From Adiantum capillus-veneris (lineage: Eukaryota; Streptophyta; Polypodiopsida; Polypodiales; Pteridaceae), in assembly GCA_014529385.2 (NCBI GenBank), contig CM043957.1, positions 83,931,381-83,995,380 on the forward strand: a DNA stretch of 64,000 nucleotides. The letters run 5' to 3'. How positions within the stretch are numbered: the first letter of the stretch is position 1; each line of letters begins with the position of its first letter. Positions 35,921 through 46,544 of the stretch are shown here, one piece after another. The translations under genes were made by a program, and so were the position numbers. The notes under the pieces were generated by a model. It saw nothing but the letters and a program-made list of their open reading frames with translations, did not search any database and was not told the DNA's origin.

Positions 35921-37308
35921 ATGGAATCTTCATCACGATCAAAACGACCAAGAACTTCCATTGAAGCCATTGTCACTTACAACACGACTGATCAAAATGG
36001 ACAATGGATTCCAATAACTATACACAAAGGAACGTGGATACTGATGCAACAGAACAAGAGAATAAAGTCTTCCACCAAAAACTCTTTCTTGGCGGGATGG
36101 AAGGGTATTGTTAAAGATTTCAGCTTTGGCGACAACAAAAAATCAATCAAAGAGGTGCTGGTGCAGCATGTGTACATGCATAAAGATCTGCATATTGACT
36201 CAGAGAGTTCTGCTTTGCCATTACATAGACCAAACTGTAAGTCTCTTAACTTAAATCCTTATTTGTAATGCATGTTGTATAAGGTTATTTGTTGTACAGA
36301 TTTGTATCCTTCAAACATTATGGAATGGTAGCCACTAGAATGTGTTATAGATATTCTGGATGTGTGTCATGGATCAATTGGTGAAGAAATATACAAGGGA
36401 AGGACTAAGGGTTCACTGGTAGAGAATGGAATATTCTTCTTTGACCATTATTATGTTCCACCTAGAAGGACTGGAGAACTTGGAGCCACAACCAAGCTAG
36501 ACTTGCCTGATTTCAAAAGTGGAGAATGGTCACTCCCTAGCTCAAATACAAGTGAGGGCTACAGGTGCTAACTGTTTTGTGAGATTCAAAAGTGTTTGAA
36601 AGCAAACATAGCAAGCAAACAGAGTAGAATTTCTATATTCATGCCCATTACAGTTTTTGTAGACTTCTTCTCTAATGTTGAAGTCAGAAAATCTAGAACA
36701 ATGTTTTCAGTGAAGACTTTAGACTCAGCAAATGTACTTGAATTTGTGGATGAGGGTTGGAACACCAAAACAGTGAATGGAATCACTTGTAATGTGAAAG
36801 CTGGCTCAATTGCTTGCATTACCTGCTAAAGAGGTTGAACTTCATTATGTCATTTTATTACAGAAGATGGCACTATGTTGGTGGTCAGCTAACTCCACTT
36901 GATCAAGACATGGAGGACTTCATTGACAGCCCAATAGAAGACATTGATATATGGGTAAACAATGAGCATCTGTCAATTGTAAAGATAAGAGGCATGTTTA
37001 GCTTACAACAATTGAGATTGGACCTGCAAAATGATGAAATTGAACTGCCCACAACATTCTGCTTTCAAATAAAGGTGGAAAGGTAACTGTTATGCCTAAA
37101 AGTCTCTTGTTCTCTTATTGGTTCTTTATTTAACTTGGACTATTTTTGTAGGTATCAAAAAGGAATGAAAAGAGGCTATAGTGCAAGGACATCTTGGATG
37201 GCATTGTACATTTGGTGCCTTAAACATCCTTCAAGGCAATTTTGCAAGGATCTTATTTTGTATCACATGACCTGCAAGGACCTAAAAGGATCTTTATTTT
37301 GTTATTGA
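35921..37308 (+). pseudogene. BAH-like domain gene of the transposon (broken)
   Basis: Exon 1 (35921-36236, donor GTAAGT) encodes a basic N-terminus, then WIPITIHKGTWILMQ and GWKGIVKDFSFGDNKKSIKEVLVQHVYMHKDL. Exon 2 (from 36300 after TTGTACAG) continues with LECVIDILDVCHG and NGIFFFDHYYVPPRRTGE. The order (barrier strand, WKG-I-V strand pair, V-D-I-x-D-x-C-H, then F-F-x-x-Y-Y-x-P) resembles BAH domains of chromatin proteins, but this is pattern reading and not certain. In-frame stops occur at 36329 and 36569. Later exons (about 36860-37082 and 37152-37308, intron GTAACT...TTGTAG) encode an unrecognised C-terminal region. It is transcribed toward the histone-protease gene. Confidence 0.5.
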
Positions 37309-38002
37309 AATGCAACTTTTCCAAACATCCAATGATTTGATTTTACTTCAATGATTTGATTTTGTAACAGAGTCTTAAAACAAGGTGATCAAAATGTATT
37401 CAATTTCAAATATTTGCACTTACATACAAGGGTCCATACAAGGGCCAATTGGTTACAAGTGGGCTATAGAATAGACAATTGGATACAATAGAGAACTAGG
37501 AAGCTTGATACAAGTGGGCTACAATAAGCTAGAATAGTTTTTTGCCAGGAGTTTTCCTGTCCCTAGGGGACTTCCTTAATGGGGTTGGTGCTTTTGCAGG
37601 AGATTTTCTTTTTGAAATGGGCTCTTTTGTCCTGGGAGATTTTCTTTTTGAAAAGGGCTCTTTGGCAGGAGGGCTTGAAGGCTGCTTCCTCTTTATCTTA
37701 TCATCCATCTCTTCACTTGCCTTTTCCTACTCACCACTCTCTTCTTCCTCTTCACTTGCCTTTTCCTCTTCACTTTCCTTTTCTAGCTTTGCTTTCCCCT
37801 TCTCTTCAACATCATCATCTTTAAATACCTCTTGCAGTTGTCCATTTGCTTCAATCATATACTTGATAATCCTTGCTCTTGTCAACTATACATGGTTCTC
37901 ACTATAGCACTCTCTGTTGATCTATACAAGGCAATAGAAATCAAGTTTTAGGAACAATGAAATGAGAAAAAATATAGCTGGCAAATATGAAATATGCTAT
38001 AC

Positions 38003-38446
38003 TTCTATATCCTGATTGTCATTGCAGTATATGAAGTCCAAGAGGAGCTTGGCATTTGTCACTACCCTCCATCCACATGAATGGCTTACAGGTTGGATTG
38101 GAACCTGCAATTCATTACATGTATTTATGGGAAAAAATCTTTGAGGATAATCCATTGAAGTGAACAAAGCATAAAGAATTCCAACCTTCACAACGAAAAA
38201 TTGGATTTCATTCAGCATCTTTGGCATGGGTGGACAATTCTCCAGTGTCTCTATAAATCTTGTAGCAGCACTGTCCAAAATTCTTTATAAATGAGGTTCT
38301 GCTTTACTAAAAGTATGTGCTTGTGGTTTACAAAATGTGTCTACTGCTATACTTACAATTTTGCTTGACCATGTACTGCAGCAAGAGAATTGACAAAGTA
38401 GCATTTTCTTTTCACAATATCAATTGCAATTAAACTCCAACGTGAG
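38003..38446 (-). other. Ulp1/C48 peptidase-like region
   Basis: The region covers the catalytic blocks of a SUMO-protease-type fold. Motifs are W-S-L-I-A-I-D, V-N-S-L, and I-Q-P-V-S-H-S-C-G-W. With Arg and Asn at the usual His and Asp positions, proteolysis by this copy is doubtful. Many plant DNA transposons (MULE, CACTA) carry Ulp1-like genes, which supports a transposon origin. Confidence 0.75.
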
Positions 38447-39121
38447 CTATAAAAACAAGCCTCAGTTAGCCTTCTAACATGAATTAGCAAATTCTCTTCA
38501 CAAGGTGTAGGTAGGAAACTTACCTCTCATGATAAGGAATCAAGAAAATTTCATAGATTTCCAAGTCCACATGAGTCAACCACTTTGTGAGCTCTCTAAT
38601 GTTTGTCTCTGTCCTGAGAAAGTGGGAGATAGAAGGGTCTAAAAATTCCACCTTTTGTTGAAGGTCTGGCTCATATGTATGCATCATTACCCTGGTACAA
38701 GATATTGTTATATAAAGAGTTCTTGCTATAAACAAAAATAGAGAGGAAAACAAAAACAACCTAAGGCATGTGATAAGGAGTGGAGAATTGATCTCCTTGG
38801 TCCAGTCCTTGAGAATTTCCAAGGTCTCAGAGTCAAGTGAATTGTAATCCTCCCTAGGATCCTCCTCACTGAATAGAGTGACAACAAAACCAGTAGGATT
38901 GACACCCTCAAGAGGGGCACTAGCTGAGGTTCCAATAGGTCAAGCTCCTTTCTCTCTGCAATTTCCTTGTCTTCCTTGGCTCTCTTTTTCCTTTCCTTTT
39001 CCTCTTCTTCAGTAATATCAACAACTCCTACTTCAGGCTCCTTGGGCTTCCTCCAAGGAGGAATGTCGAGAATATTGAATGCCTTAATATCATGCATAGG
39101 GACAGGCTCCAAAATTTTTGA

Positions 39122-39384
39122 AAACCTGTATCTCAGCCTCCTGAGAGTGATCATGTCTTTGTCCATCAAAGTAACCCTATGGGCATGAGTTGTACAAATA
39201 TAGGAATCTTGGAGAATCTCAATCATAAAGTCCTCAGAAGCCTCTTGGATACATGCCAATGCAGTTCTAGTCCACCTCATGTCAATCTTGTACTCCTCTA
39301 CAACTTGTCTACACAGTCTCTGGAAGGGCAGTCTGGGAATTGCAAGATTGAAGGCCTTTATGGCCTTCCTTATCTCTCTTAGAC
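39122..39384 (-). other. Histone H3-fold domain
   Basis: About 87 residues align without gaps to the H3 core from alpha-N to the end of alpha-3. It keeps L-P-F-Q-R-L, Q-E-A-S-E, C-x-x-H-A-x-R-V-T and K-D. Trp replaces Phe in loop 1 (R-W-T), as in CENH3 proteins, yet the loop has ordinary H3 length. The domain is highly divergent from canonical H3. Confidence 0.85.
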
Positions 39385-39750
39385 ATTTGATGAGGAGGAA
39401 ATTCAGCCAACTGTCGCTTAATAAAAGAGACTTTCTCAAATATTGATTAGAATTGATTTACAGAATGCAAGAAAAGTAAAGCTATGTGAGGCTGTGAAAT
39501 GAAATGTGAAACAAGGTGAGATTTCACGATGGCTTTCCAAAAAGGAAACCAAGATATGAGGAAAATACACACAAAATATATAAATTAGTATTTGTATTTT
39601 GGTTTTATAGAAAACACAATCAAGAGAGAGAGAGAAAGAAAGAGTCACAATTGCTTGTCCTTGTGGAAAAGGCTCTTTACTCTTTAAAAGCTTTAAAAAT
39701 AGTAAGGTACACAAAATAAAAGCAATGAAGTCCCATCCAAAGAAAAAAGA

Positions 39751-41788
39751 TCAATTCCACTGGTTATACTTCACATTGGATGAACCCTTCTTGGCATTTA
39801 CCTTTCCTAGTTTGCCATGAAACCCTAGGAAAGCTCTGGCCTTCACACCACCAACAGAGACCTTTCTAGGCACATTGTTTCCATTTGAAGACCTCTTCGG
39901 GTCTGTTTCAATCTTAACCTTACCACTATGAAGGCCAATTTCTGATAAAACCCTTTCAATACATTTGATTGCAACATCTCTAGCTGCTTTTAGCTGTAAC
40001 TTCCAGGCAAACCCCACATACAGATGTACAATTTTCTCCACAATTCTGCAACGAGCATGCACAGTGCATATGTGGACATTAGCATTTGGAATATTTAAAA
40101 CTGCTTTGAAGTTTAGATCTTGAGTATGCCTATTGGGTGCTTTGTTCCAATTTGCAGGATTACATTCTTTTGTTGATGCCATACAATACAGACAAGGGCT
40201 CTTTGCCATAGCTCCTTTGGAGACATTGTACATACATTTAAGGGTTTTAAGGTCTCCTCCCATGTGCCATTCCACCCTGTAACTTCCAAACCCTTCAACT
40301 TCAAGCTCTTCCCCTAATTATTGTGCATTAATGACTTCGGGTATTGTTGTTTGATGGAAAACCCAATCCAGAACATCAAAGTCTTCACTCTCTACTTCAA
40401 AAGCACCTAGCCACCAGACATTCTTCTCCGATTGCATGCTGAAGTACTTGGTATCCTTCAGTTTCAATGCTATGTTCATTAAAGTTATGGAAATCCTCTC
40501 AATTTTTCTGTTCTTAACAATCTCGCATTCATCAAGCTTTATCACAAAACTGACAACACCATTTGCTTCTGTATGCTCCAGCTCATAGAATCTGATCATT
40601 TCCTTTTGAAGTGTCTTCAAGTCAAGGAAAATATTATTGAACTCGTCAAATTGAAGATCCCTCTTTTTACCATGATAGATACCATGAATGTGGTGAGGCT
40701 CACCCAACATCTCCATTATCCTCTCATTGATATTTTTCCTTGCCTGTTGCACAATGGATGGCTTTGGAAGCAAAGAGGACTTGACTTTACATTGCTTTAA
40801 CCTTGACTTCATATTTCTGAATAGCTTGCTATAACCATCTCTGTTAATGCCTACCTTATCTATAGTATATTGCACATCCTCCTTGTCCAAGCAAGAGCTC
40901 TGCAAAAATCCCTCAATGCACTGCTCCTTTGCCTTTTTAAACTTCTTCTCTGTGAAAATATTTTTGGCAACCTTGGGAGGTAAAACATCACAATGATGTT
41001 TAGCTGCCATTTCCATGTTTGATGCAGAGTTTGGTTGTAGCAAAGTCCTAAATCAAAAGGTACAAAATTAATTGATTATTGATCTTGTCCAAATGACACC
41101 AACAAAATAAACAAACAATGATCAACTAAATTAAAGTTAACTAAATATTAATCATTTAATAAAGAACAATAGCATAATAACAACCTAACAAAAAGATTAA
41201 CAACCTAACATAAGCATAATAATGTGGAGCAGAATCATAATACAACTTAGCAAAGACAAGTAACCTAAGCATATTAACAAAGAATAGTAGCAACTTAACA
41301 ATATGAAATAAGCATATATACCTTGTTGCTCTGATTCTCCTGCTGCAACCTCCTCCACCACCTCTCAAGGCTTCAATGTTCTTTAACTTCTTTTCTCTTT
41401 GTCTGTTTCCTAACATTGTATTCTTTCTTCTAGCTTGTTTGAGCTGAGTTTGTAGCTTTTCGTTTCTCTCTTTACATTCCTCAAGCTGTTGTTTAAGAGT
41501 ATTTATCATTTTTTTGGTCAAATGATCTTCTAACTTAAGAATATCTCTCTCTGCCGCAAGACTCTGTGTATAACCCAGCAACCCTCTTTGACCATCACCC
41601 ACAAATTTTATCAAAGATGAACAATTTGAGAATGGGGGAGTGCTCTTTGTCATTGGGTCCACTGGATACAATCTTCCATCAGTCCAAAGATCGATGTGTT
41701 TTTTTTTAATCTTGCCGCATTGCTTCAAATATGGACGAGGACACCTCTGCACATTTGTTTCTCTTGCGCACTCGACAATATTCTTCAT
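39751..41788 (-). pseudogene. Transposase-like gene (unit 1)
   Basis: Exon 1 (41788-41322) encodes an N-terminal Cys-containing segment and a coiled coil (LKLEDHLTKKMINTLKQQLE and onward). The intron 41048-41321 has GTATAT...TTTAG ends. Exon 2 (41047-39751) encodes VIKLDECEIVKNRK, ITLMNIAL, then GGDLKTLKCMYNVSKGAM and C-LY-C, then NVHICTVHARCRIVEKIVHLY. The acidic residues in K-L-D-E and G-G-D-L-K followed by C-x-x-C and a His-rich helix recall DDE-type transposases with a zinc insertion. I cannot name the family. An in-frame TAA (40318-40320) splits the protein. The C-terminus is cut at the 367-bp segment; the older copy at 11-12.8 kb extends further. Confidence 0.65.
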
Positions 41789-42124
41789 TTAGCTCAATGT
41801 GTAGATGGTATAAGCTTCTCTTCTCCATGGAAGTCTATTAACAATATTTGTCAGAGATAGTACTATAGGGAAAAGCTCTGCAGATACGAGGAAGAAGACG
41901 ACACAGAAAAGGTTTGTTTCAGCTTTTGGAAATTTTGAATTTTGGGCTAGAACTGACGTTTTCGTTAGTTTTGGAGGGAGTATTTTTTAGAATACTAAAG
42001 ATCCTAGAAAGATTTGACAATGACATGTTTCGGCGGAGGTAAAAAGGACGCAAACTCACCTTTTTACAAACATTTCACTATTTTTAAAATAAAGTATATA
42101 TATTCTCTGTACATATTCTTACAG

Positions 42125-42157
42125 GGCACAAAAGTGACCTCAAAATTCCCCTAATGA
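42125..42157 (-). repeat. Right terminal inverted repeat (33 bp)
   Basis: This is the inverted partner of 35539-35571. Confidence 0.85.
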
Positions 42158-42640
42158 ACCCAGACGAGCTGAAAGAGTCTTCGGAGGGTAGTTGCCTGTT
42201 CTCCTACTGTCATTTGAGTTCGAGGTCCTTTGCTGCTAGAAGACTGGTCTTCAATGATAGCCTGCACCCTCTGGTCCAAAACTCCTCTAGAAATTTGCAT
42301 CTGAAGTAAAACTTCTTTCAGTTGAGTTCTAACTTCCTTCATACACTTGTATGTAGCCCTGTTTCCAAGCAATAGTTGTAGTTCAAGAGCTAGAGAGTGT
42401 CGGCCTACAGTGGACTGTCGTTGCCAGTGTGGATTGACTATCCTATCATTAGAAGCCAGCACCCACTCAGGATTCTTTCCAGCAGTAGTTAGATTCTGTT
42501 GGGATGCACAGGTAGTTGGCACACTTCTTGATCATGGAAGGCAGCTGATTTCGAGTGTTGAATCATTTCTCTGGCTCCAACATATAGCCTTTGAACGGGT
42601 TCCAGATCAGAGATCATAGTATCATCCTCCAAATACATCC
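42158..42640 (-). pseudogene. Gag-like protein, N-terminal part (unit 1)
   Basis: Overlapping minus-strand frames encode EDDTMISDLEPVQRLYVGAREMIQH and, after a frameshift near 42500, a helical region with NPEWVLASNDRIVNPHWQRQ, LALELQLLLGN and LRRLFQLVWV. It ends at the TIR. Together with 34781-35538 on the same strand it probably formed one gene before the transposon inserted. No database family is recognised. Confidence 0.45.
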
Positions 42641-44143
42641 TAGTAATATGAGCTTGTTAATGTCTTAATCTCTTGTTCAGTGTGATGAGCTGTAATGAGT
42701 GTTGCTTGTTGTTTCAACCACTCCTCTACAGTCTTCTTCAGGCCAAAGATAATAAAATAAACAAGGTGAGGATTCACGATAGCCTACTGAAGGTAAGGGC
42801 GGAGTGGGAACATTTATTGAAAATATATATCAGCGATTTTAATAAAGAAAATATTTCCAAAAGAGTGAATATTCACTATACAATGGCCGGCCACCATAAT
42901 TGTATTGTCCATATACACACATAATTAGACCCATGTCAAATTGGGCCACGTGCCCATCTTGAGTTGGATGACCATGACCAACATGCCCTTGCATGAGGAG
43001 AGTTTAGATTACAACATCTAACACAAATGTTGTCACACTGAGCATGTGCGAGAAATTGGAAAAGTTGCTACGCATCCAATCAAACTACACGATTAGTATT
43101 GGGGTTGAAGTTGGGCAGGCATGGGAGGCCGATACACTTTTGGAAAAAGTGTGTCGCTAAGATGGATGACCAACTAAGCTAGGGAAACATGGACGGCATC
43201 CCAGTGTGACAGGTGACTCTGTCGACATAGCCGCTCATTGGTTGGGAAGAGAATAAATGTTGTCCGCATGTCCCAATGTGACACGGGTATTCGTAAATAG
43301 CGGTTCCGAACTGACCTACCTATCGGTATGGCCCCCACCACTGCCTTCGACAACGGATTATGGATACGAGAAATGCGCTTTTCCTTTGTTCTAGGTCTCC
43401 CACACACATCTATATAGAGATGAAATGGTCAACAAATAGCGAGGTTAAAGTTTGTCTGAATGTAGAAAGAAAAGGGGAGTTTTTTAATGACCTTCAAAAT
43501 GAAAAAAGTGGAATCACCCTTAAGATGACTCTTATTTTTTCCAAAATCCATAAAGAAGTAGTAGAGATACCTTGTCTGTTGTGATGGGCACTTAAACAAA
43601 GTGAAAAGATCAAATTGGCATTTCAAGATAAAATAAGGTAAAAAAGTAAAATAAAAAAATTTAAGATAAAAACCACAAAATAAAGATTCCCCATTACAAA
43701 CTAGAAAGTATATTTTATAAGCATGGATAATAATAGAATAATTTCTTAAGAAAAATTAGGTTTAATAAGAATAAAATCTTTAAAAATATTTTTTTGAAAT
43801 GTCTTTTTAAGAGGTCTTAAATGAAAAGATTCTTCTACAAATCAAAATATTCCATTATTTCACATCATAGATCAAAATTCTATGAATGTACTTCTAATGC
43901 TTCGTTCTTTAAGGCTTTTTTAAGCAATCCAAATAAACAAAGACAAAAAAAAAAAAAAAAAAGTCAAGAGAGCTTTAAATGAAGGTGTCAAATTACAATC
44001 ATGGAAGGACCCATTTTCAATTTAACAAGTGAAAGGGTCACAATGGCTTTCTAGAGACTAGCCAATTGCAAACCATGGTAAAGGGAAATAAAACGGTCAA
44101 AAATCTTGCAAATTTATGCTAGTATTTCCGGTTTTTTTCTTTG
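42641..44143. other. AT-rich tail of unit 1
   Basis: No gene is recognised. From about 43600 it is A-rich, with a poly(A) run at 43947-43963 and blocks shared with the dispersed repeat family at 50.0 and 61.4 kb. Confidence 0.6.
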
Positions 44144-44506
44144 TGATGAGGAGGAAATTCAGCCAACTGTCGCTTAATAAAAGAGACTTTCTCAAATATT
44201 GATTAGAATTGATTTACAGAATGCAAGAAAAGTAAAGCTATGTGAGGCTGTGAAATGAAATGTGAAACAAGGTGAGATTTCACGATGGCTTTCCAAAAAG
44301 GAAACCAAGATATGAGGAAAATACACACAAAATATATAAATTAGTATTTGTATTTTGGTTTTATAGAAAACACAATCAAGAGAGAGAGAGAAAGAAAGAG
44401 TCACAATTGCTTGTCCTTGTGGAAAAGGCTCTTTACTCTTTAAAAGCTTTAAAAATAGTAAGGTACACAAAATAAAAGCAATGAAGTCCCATCCAAAGAA
44501 AAAAGA

Positions 44507-46544
44507 TCAATTCCACTGGTTATACTTCACATTGGATGAACCCTTCTTGGCATTTACCTTTCCTAGTTTGCCATGAAACCCTAAGAAAGCTCTGGCCTTC
44601 ACACCACCAACAGAGACCTTTCTAGGCACATTGTTTCCATTTGAAGACCTCTTCGGGTCTGTTTCAATCTTAACCTTACCACTATGAAGGCCAATTTCTG
44701 ATAAAACCCTTTCAATACATTTGATTGCAACATCTCTAGCTGCTTTTAGCTGTAACTTCCAGGCAAACCCCACATACAGATGTACAATTTTCTCCACAAT
44801 TCTGCAACGAGCATGCACAGTGCATATGTGGACATTAGCATTTGGAATATTTAAAACTGCTTTGAAGTTTAGATCTTGAGTATGCCTATTGGGTGCTTTG
44901 TTCCAATTTGCAGGATTACATTCTTTTGTTGATGCCATACAATACAGACAAGGGCTCTTTGCCATAGCTCCTTTGGAGACATTGTACATACATTTAAGGG
45001 TTTTAAGGTCTCCTCCCATGTGCCATTCCACCCTGTAACTTCCAAACCCTTCAACTTCAAGCTCTTCCCCTAATTATTGTGCATTAATGACTTCGGGTAT
45101 TGTTGTTTGATGGAAAACCCAATCCAGAACATCAAAGTCTTCACTCTCTACTTCAAAAGCACCTAGCCACCAGACATTCTTCTCCGATTGCATGCTGAAG
45201 TACTTGGTATCCTTCATTTTCAATGCTATGTTCATTAAAGTTATGGAAATCCTCTCAATTTTTCTGTTCTTAACAATCTCGCATTCATCAAGCTTTATCA
45301 CAAAACTGACAACACCATTTGCTTCTGTATGCTCCAGCTCATAGAATCTGATCATTTCCTTTTGAAGTGTCTTCAAGTCAAGGAAAATATTATTGAACTC
45401 GTCAAATTGAAGATCCCTCTTTTTACCATGATAGATACCATGAATGTGGTGAGGCTCACCCAACATCTCCATTATCCTCTCATTGATATTTTTCCTTGCC
45501 TGTTGCACAATGGATGGCTTTGGAAGCAAAGAGGACTTGACTTTACATTGCTTTAACCTTGACTTCATATTTCTGAATAGCTTGCTATAACCATCTCTGT
45601 TAATGCCTACCTTATCTATAGTATATTGCACATCCTCCTTGTCCAAGCAAGAGCTCTGCAAAAATCCCTCAATGCACTGCTCCTTTGCCTTTTTAAACTT
45701 CTTCTCTGTGAAAATATTTTTGGCAACCTTGGGAGGTAAAACATCACAATGATGTTTAGCTGCCATTTCCATGTTTGATGCAGAGTTTGGTTGTAGCAAA
45801 GTCCTAAATCAAAAGGTACAAAATTAATTGATTATTGATCTTGTCCAAATGACACCAACAAAATAAACAAACAATGATCAACTAAATTAAAGTTAACTAA
45901 ATATTAATCATTTAATAAAGAACAATAGCATAATAACAACCTAACAAAAAGATTAACAACCTAACATAAGCATAATAATGTGGAGCAGAATCATAATACA
46001 ACTTAGCAAAGACAAGTAACCTAAGCATATTAACAAAGAATAGTAGCAACTTAACAATATGAAATAAGCATATATACCTTGTTGCTCTGATTCTCCTGCT
46101 GCAACCTCCTCCACCACCTCTCAAGGCTTCAATGTTCTTTAACTTCTTTTCTCTTTGTCTGTTTCCTAACATTGTATTCTTTCTTCTAGCTTGTTTGAGC
46201 TGAGTTTGTAGCTTTTCGTTTCTCTCTTTACATTCCTCAAGCTGTTGTTTAAGAGTATTTATCATTTTTTTGGTCAAATGATCTTCTAACTTAAGAATAT
46301 CTCTCTCTGCCGCAAGACTCTGTGTATAACCCAGCAACCCTCTTTGACCATCACCCACAAATTTTATCAAAGATGAACAATTTGAGAATGGGGGAGTGCT
46401 CTTTGTCATTGGGTCCACTGGATACAATCTTCCATCAGTCCAAAGATCGATGTGTTTTTTTTTAATCTTGCCGCATTGCTTCAAATATGGACGAGGACAC
46501 CTCTGCACATTTGTTTCTCTTGCGCACTCGACAATATTCTTCAT
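44507..46544 (-). pseudogene. Transposase-like gene (unit 2)
   Basis: It is identical in structure to the unit 1 copy: exon 1 at 46544-46078, intron 45804-46077, exon 2 from 45803. It has the same in-frame TAA (45074-45076), so the stop predates the duplication. One visible amino-acid difference is Leu to Met in the ALKMKDTKYF segment. It is flanked by its own right TIR (46881-46913) but has no left TIR nearby. Confidence 0.65.

Larger units (their letters stand above)
37529..39387 (-). pseudogene. Histone H3-fold / Ulp1-like protease fusion gene
   Basis: Exon 1 (to 38761) encodes a histone H3 fold: LREIRKAIKAF (alpha-N), LPFQRLCRQVVEEYK (alpha-1), RWTRTALACIQEASEDFM (alpha-2), and CTTHAHRVTLMDKDM (loop 2/alpha-3), spanning about 39382-39122. 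A PWRKPKEPE and acidic linker follows. A one-base frameshift lies near 38944. Introns with GT-AG ends: 38692-38760, 38447-38523, about 38283-38356 and 37922-38002. Later exons give IPYHESSRWSLIAIDI and YFVNSL, then VPIQPVSHSCGW, matching the H-W, D-S-L and Q...C-G blocks of C48 (Ulp1) peptidases. His is replaced by Arg and Asp by Asn; Cys is kept. The last exon encodes an acidic stretch and a KRKSP/RKSPRD basic tail, with two TAG stops. The histone N-tail is missing. Confidence 0.8.
35539..42157. mobile_element. TIR DNA transposon carrying histone-H3/Ulp1-like, BAH-like and transposase-like genes
   Basis: The 33-bp ends at 35539-35571 and 42125-42157 are inverted copies with one mismatch (TCATTAGGGGAATTTTGAGG... 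inward). They enclose 6.6 kb with three genes. The frames immediately outside both ends lie on the same strand and appear to be two halves of one gag-like gene, as expected for an insertion. I could not establish a target-site duplication: the bases outside the repeats are not clearly duplicated. A 367-bp foreign segment (39388-39754) lies between the histone and transposase genes and marks the tandem-array junction. Family unknown to me. Confidence 0.7.
39388..44143. repeat. Tandem array, unit 1 (4756 bp)
   Basis: It begins TGATGAGGAGGAAATTC and is repeated from 44144. It contains a 367-bp opening segment, the transposase-like gene, the right TIR, the gag-like fragment and an AT-rich tail. 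About eight base differences from unit 2 were noticed, so duplication is very recent or maintained by conversion. Confidence 0.97.

Noticed and set aside
37542-37907. 121-residue + strand Phe/Ser-rich frame
   Set aside because: It is the antisense of the acidic/basic last exon of the histone-protease gene.
39388-39754. The 367-bp segment as an LTR (it begins TG, ends CA and flanks each unit)
   Set aside because: Related dispersed copies at 50.0 and 61.4 kb run straight across its left boundary, the flanks show no target duplication, and no primer site or purine tract lies beside it.
35534-42162. A target-site duplication for the TIR element
   Set aside because: The 3-8 bases outside the 33-bp ends do not match convincingly in direct orientation.
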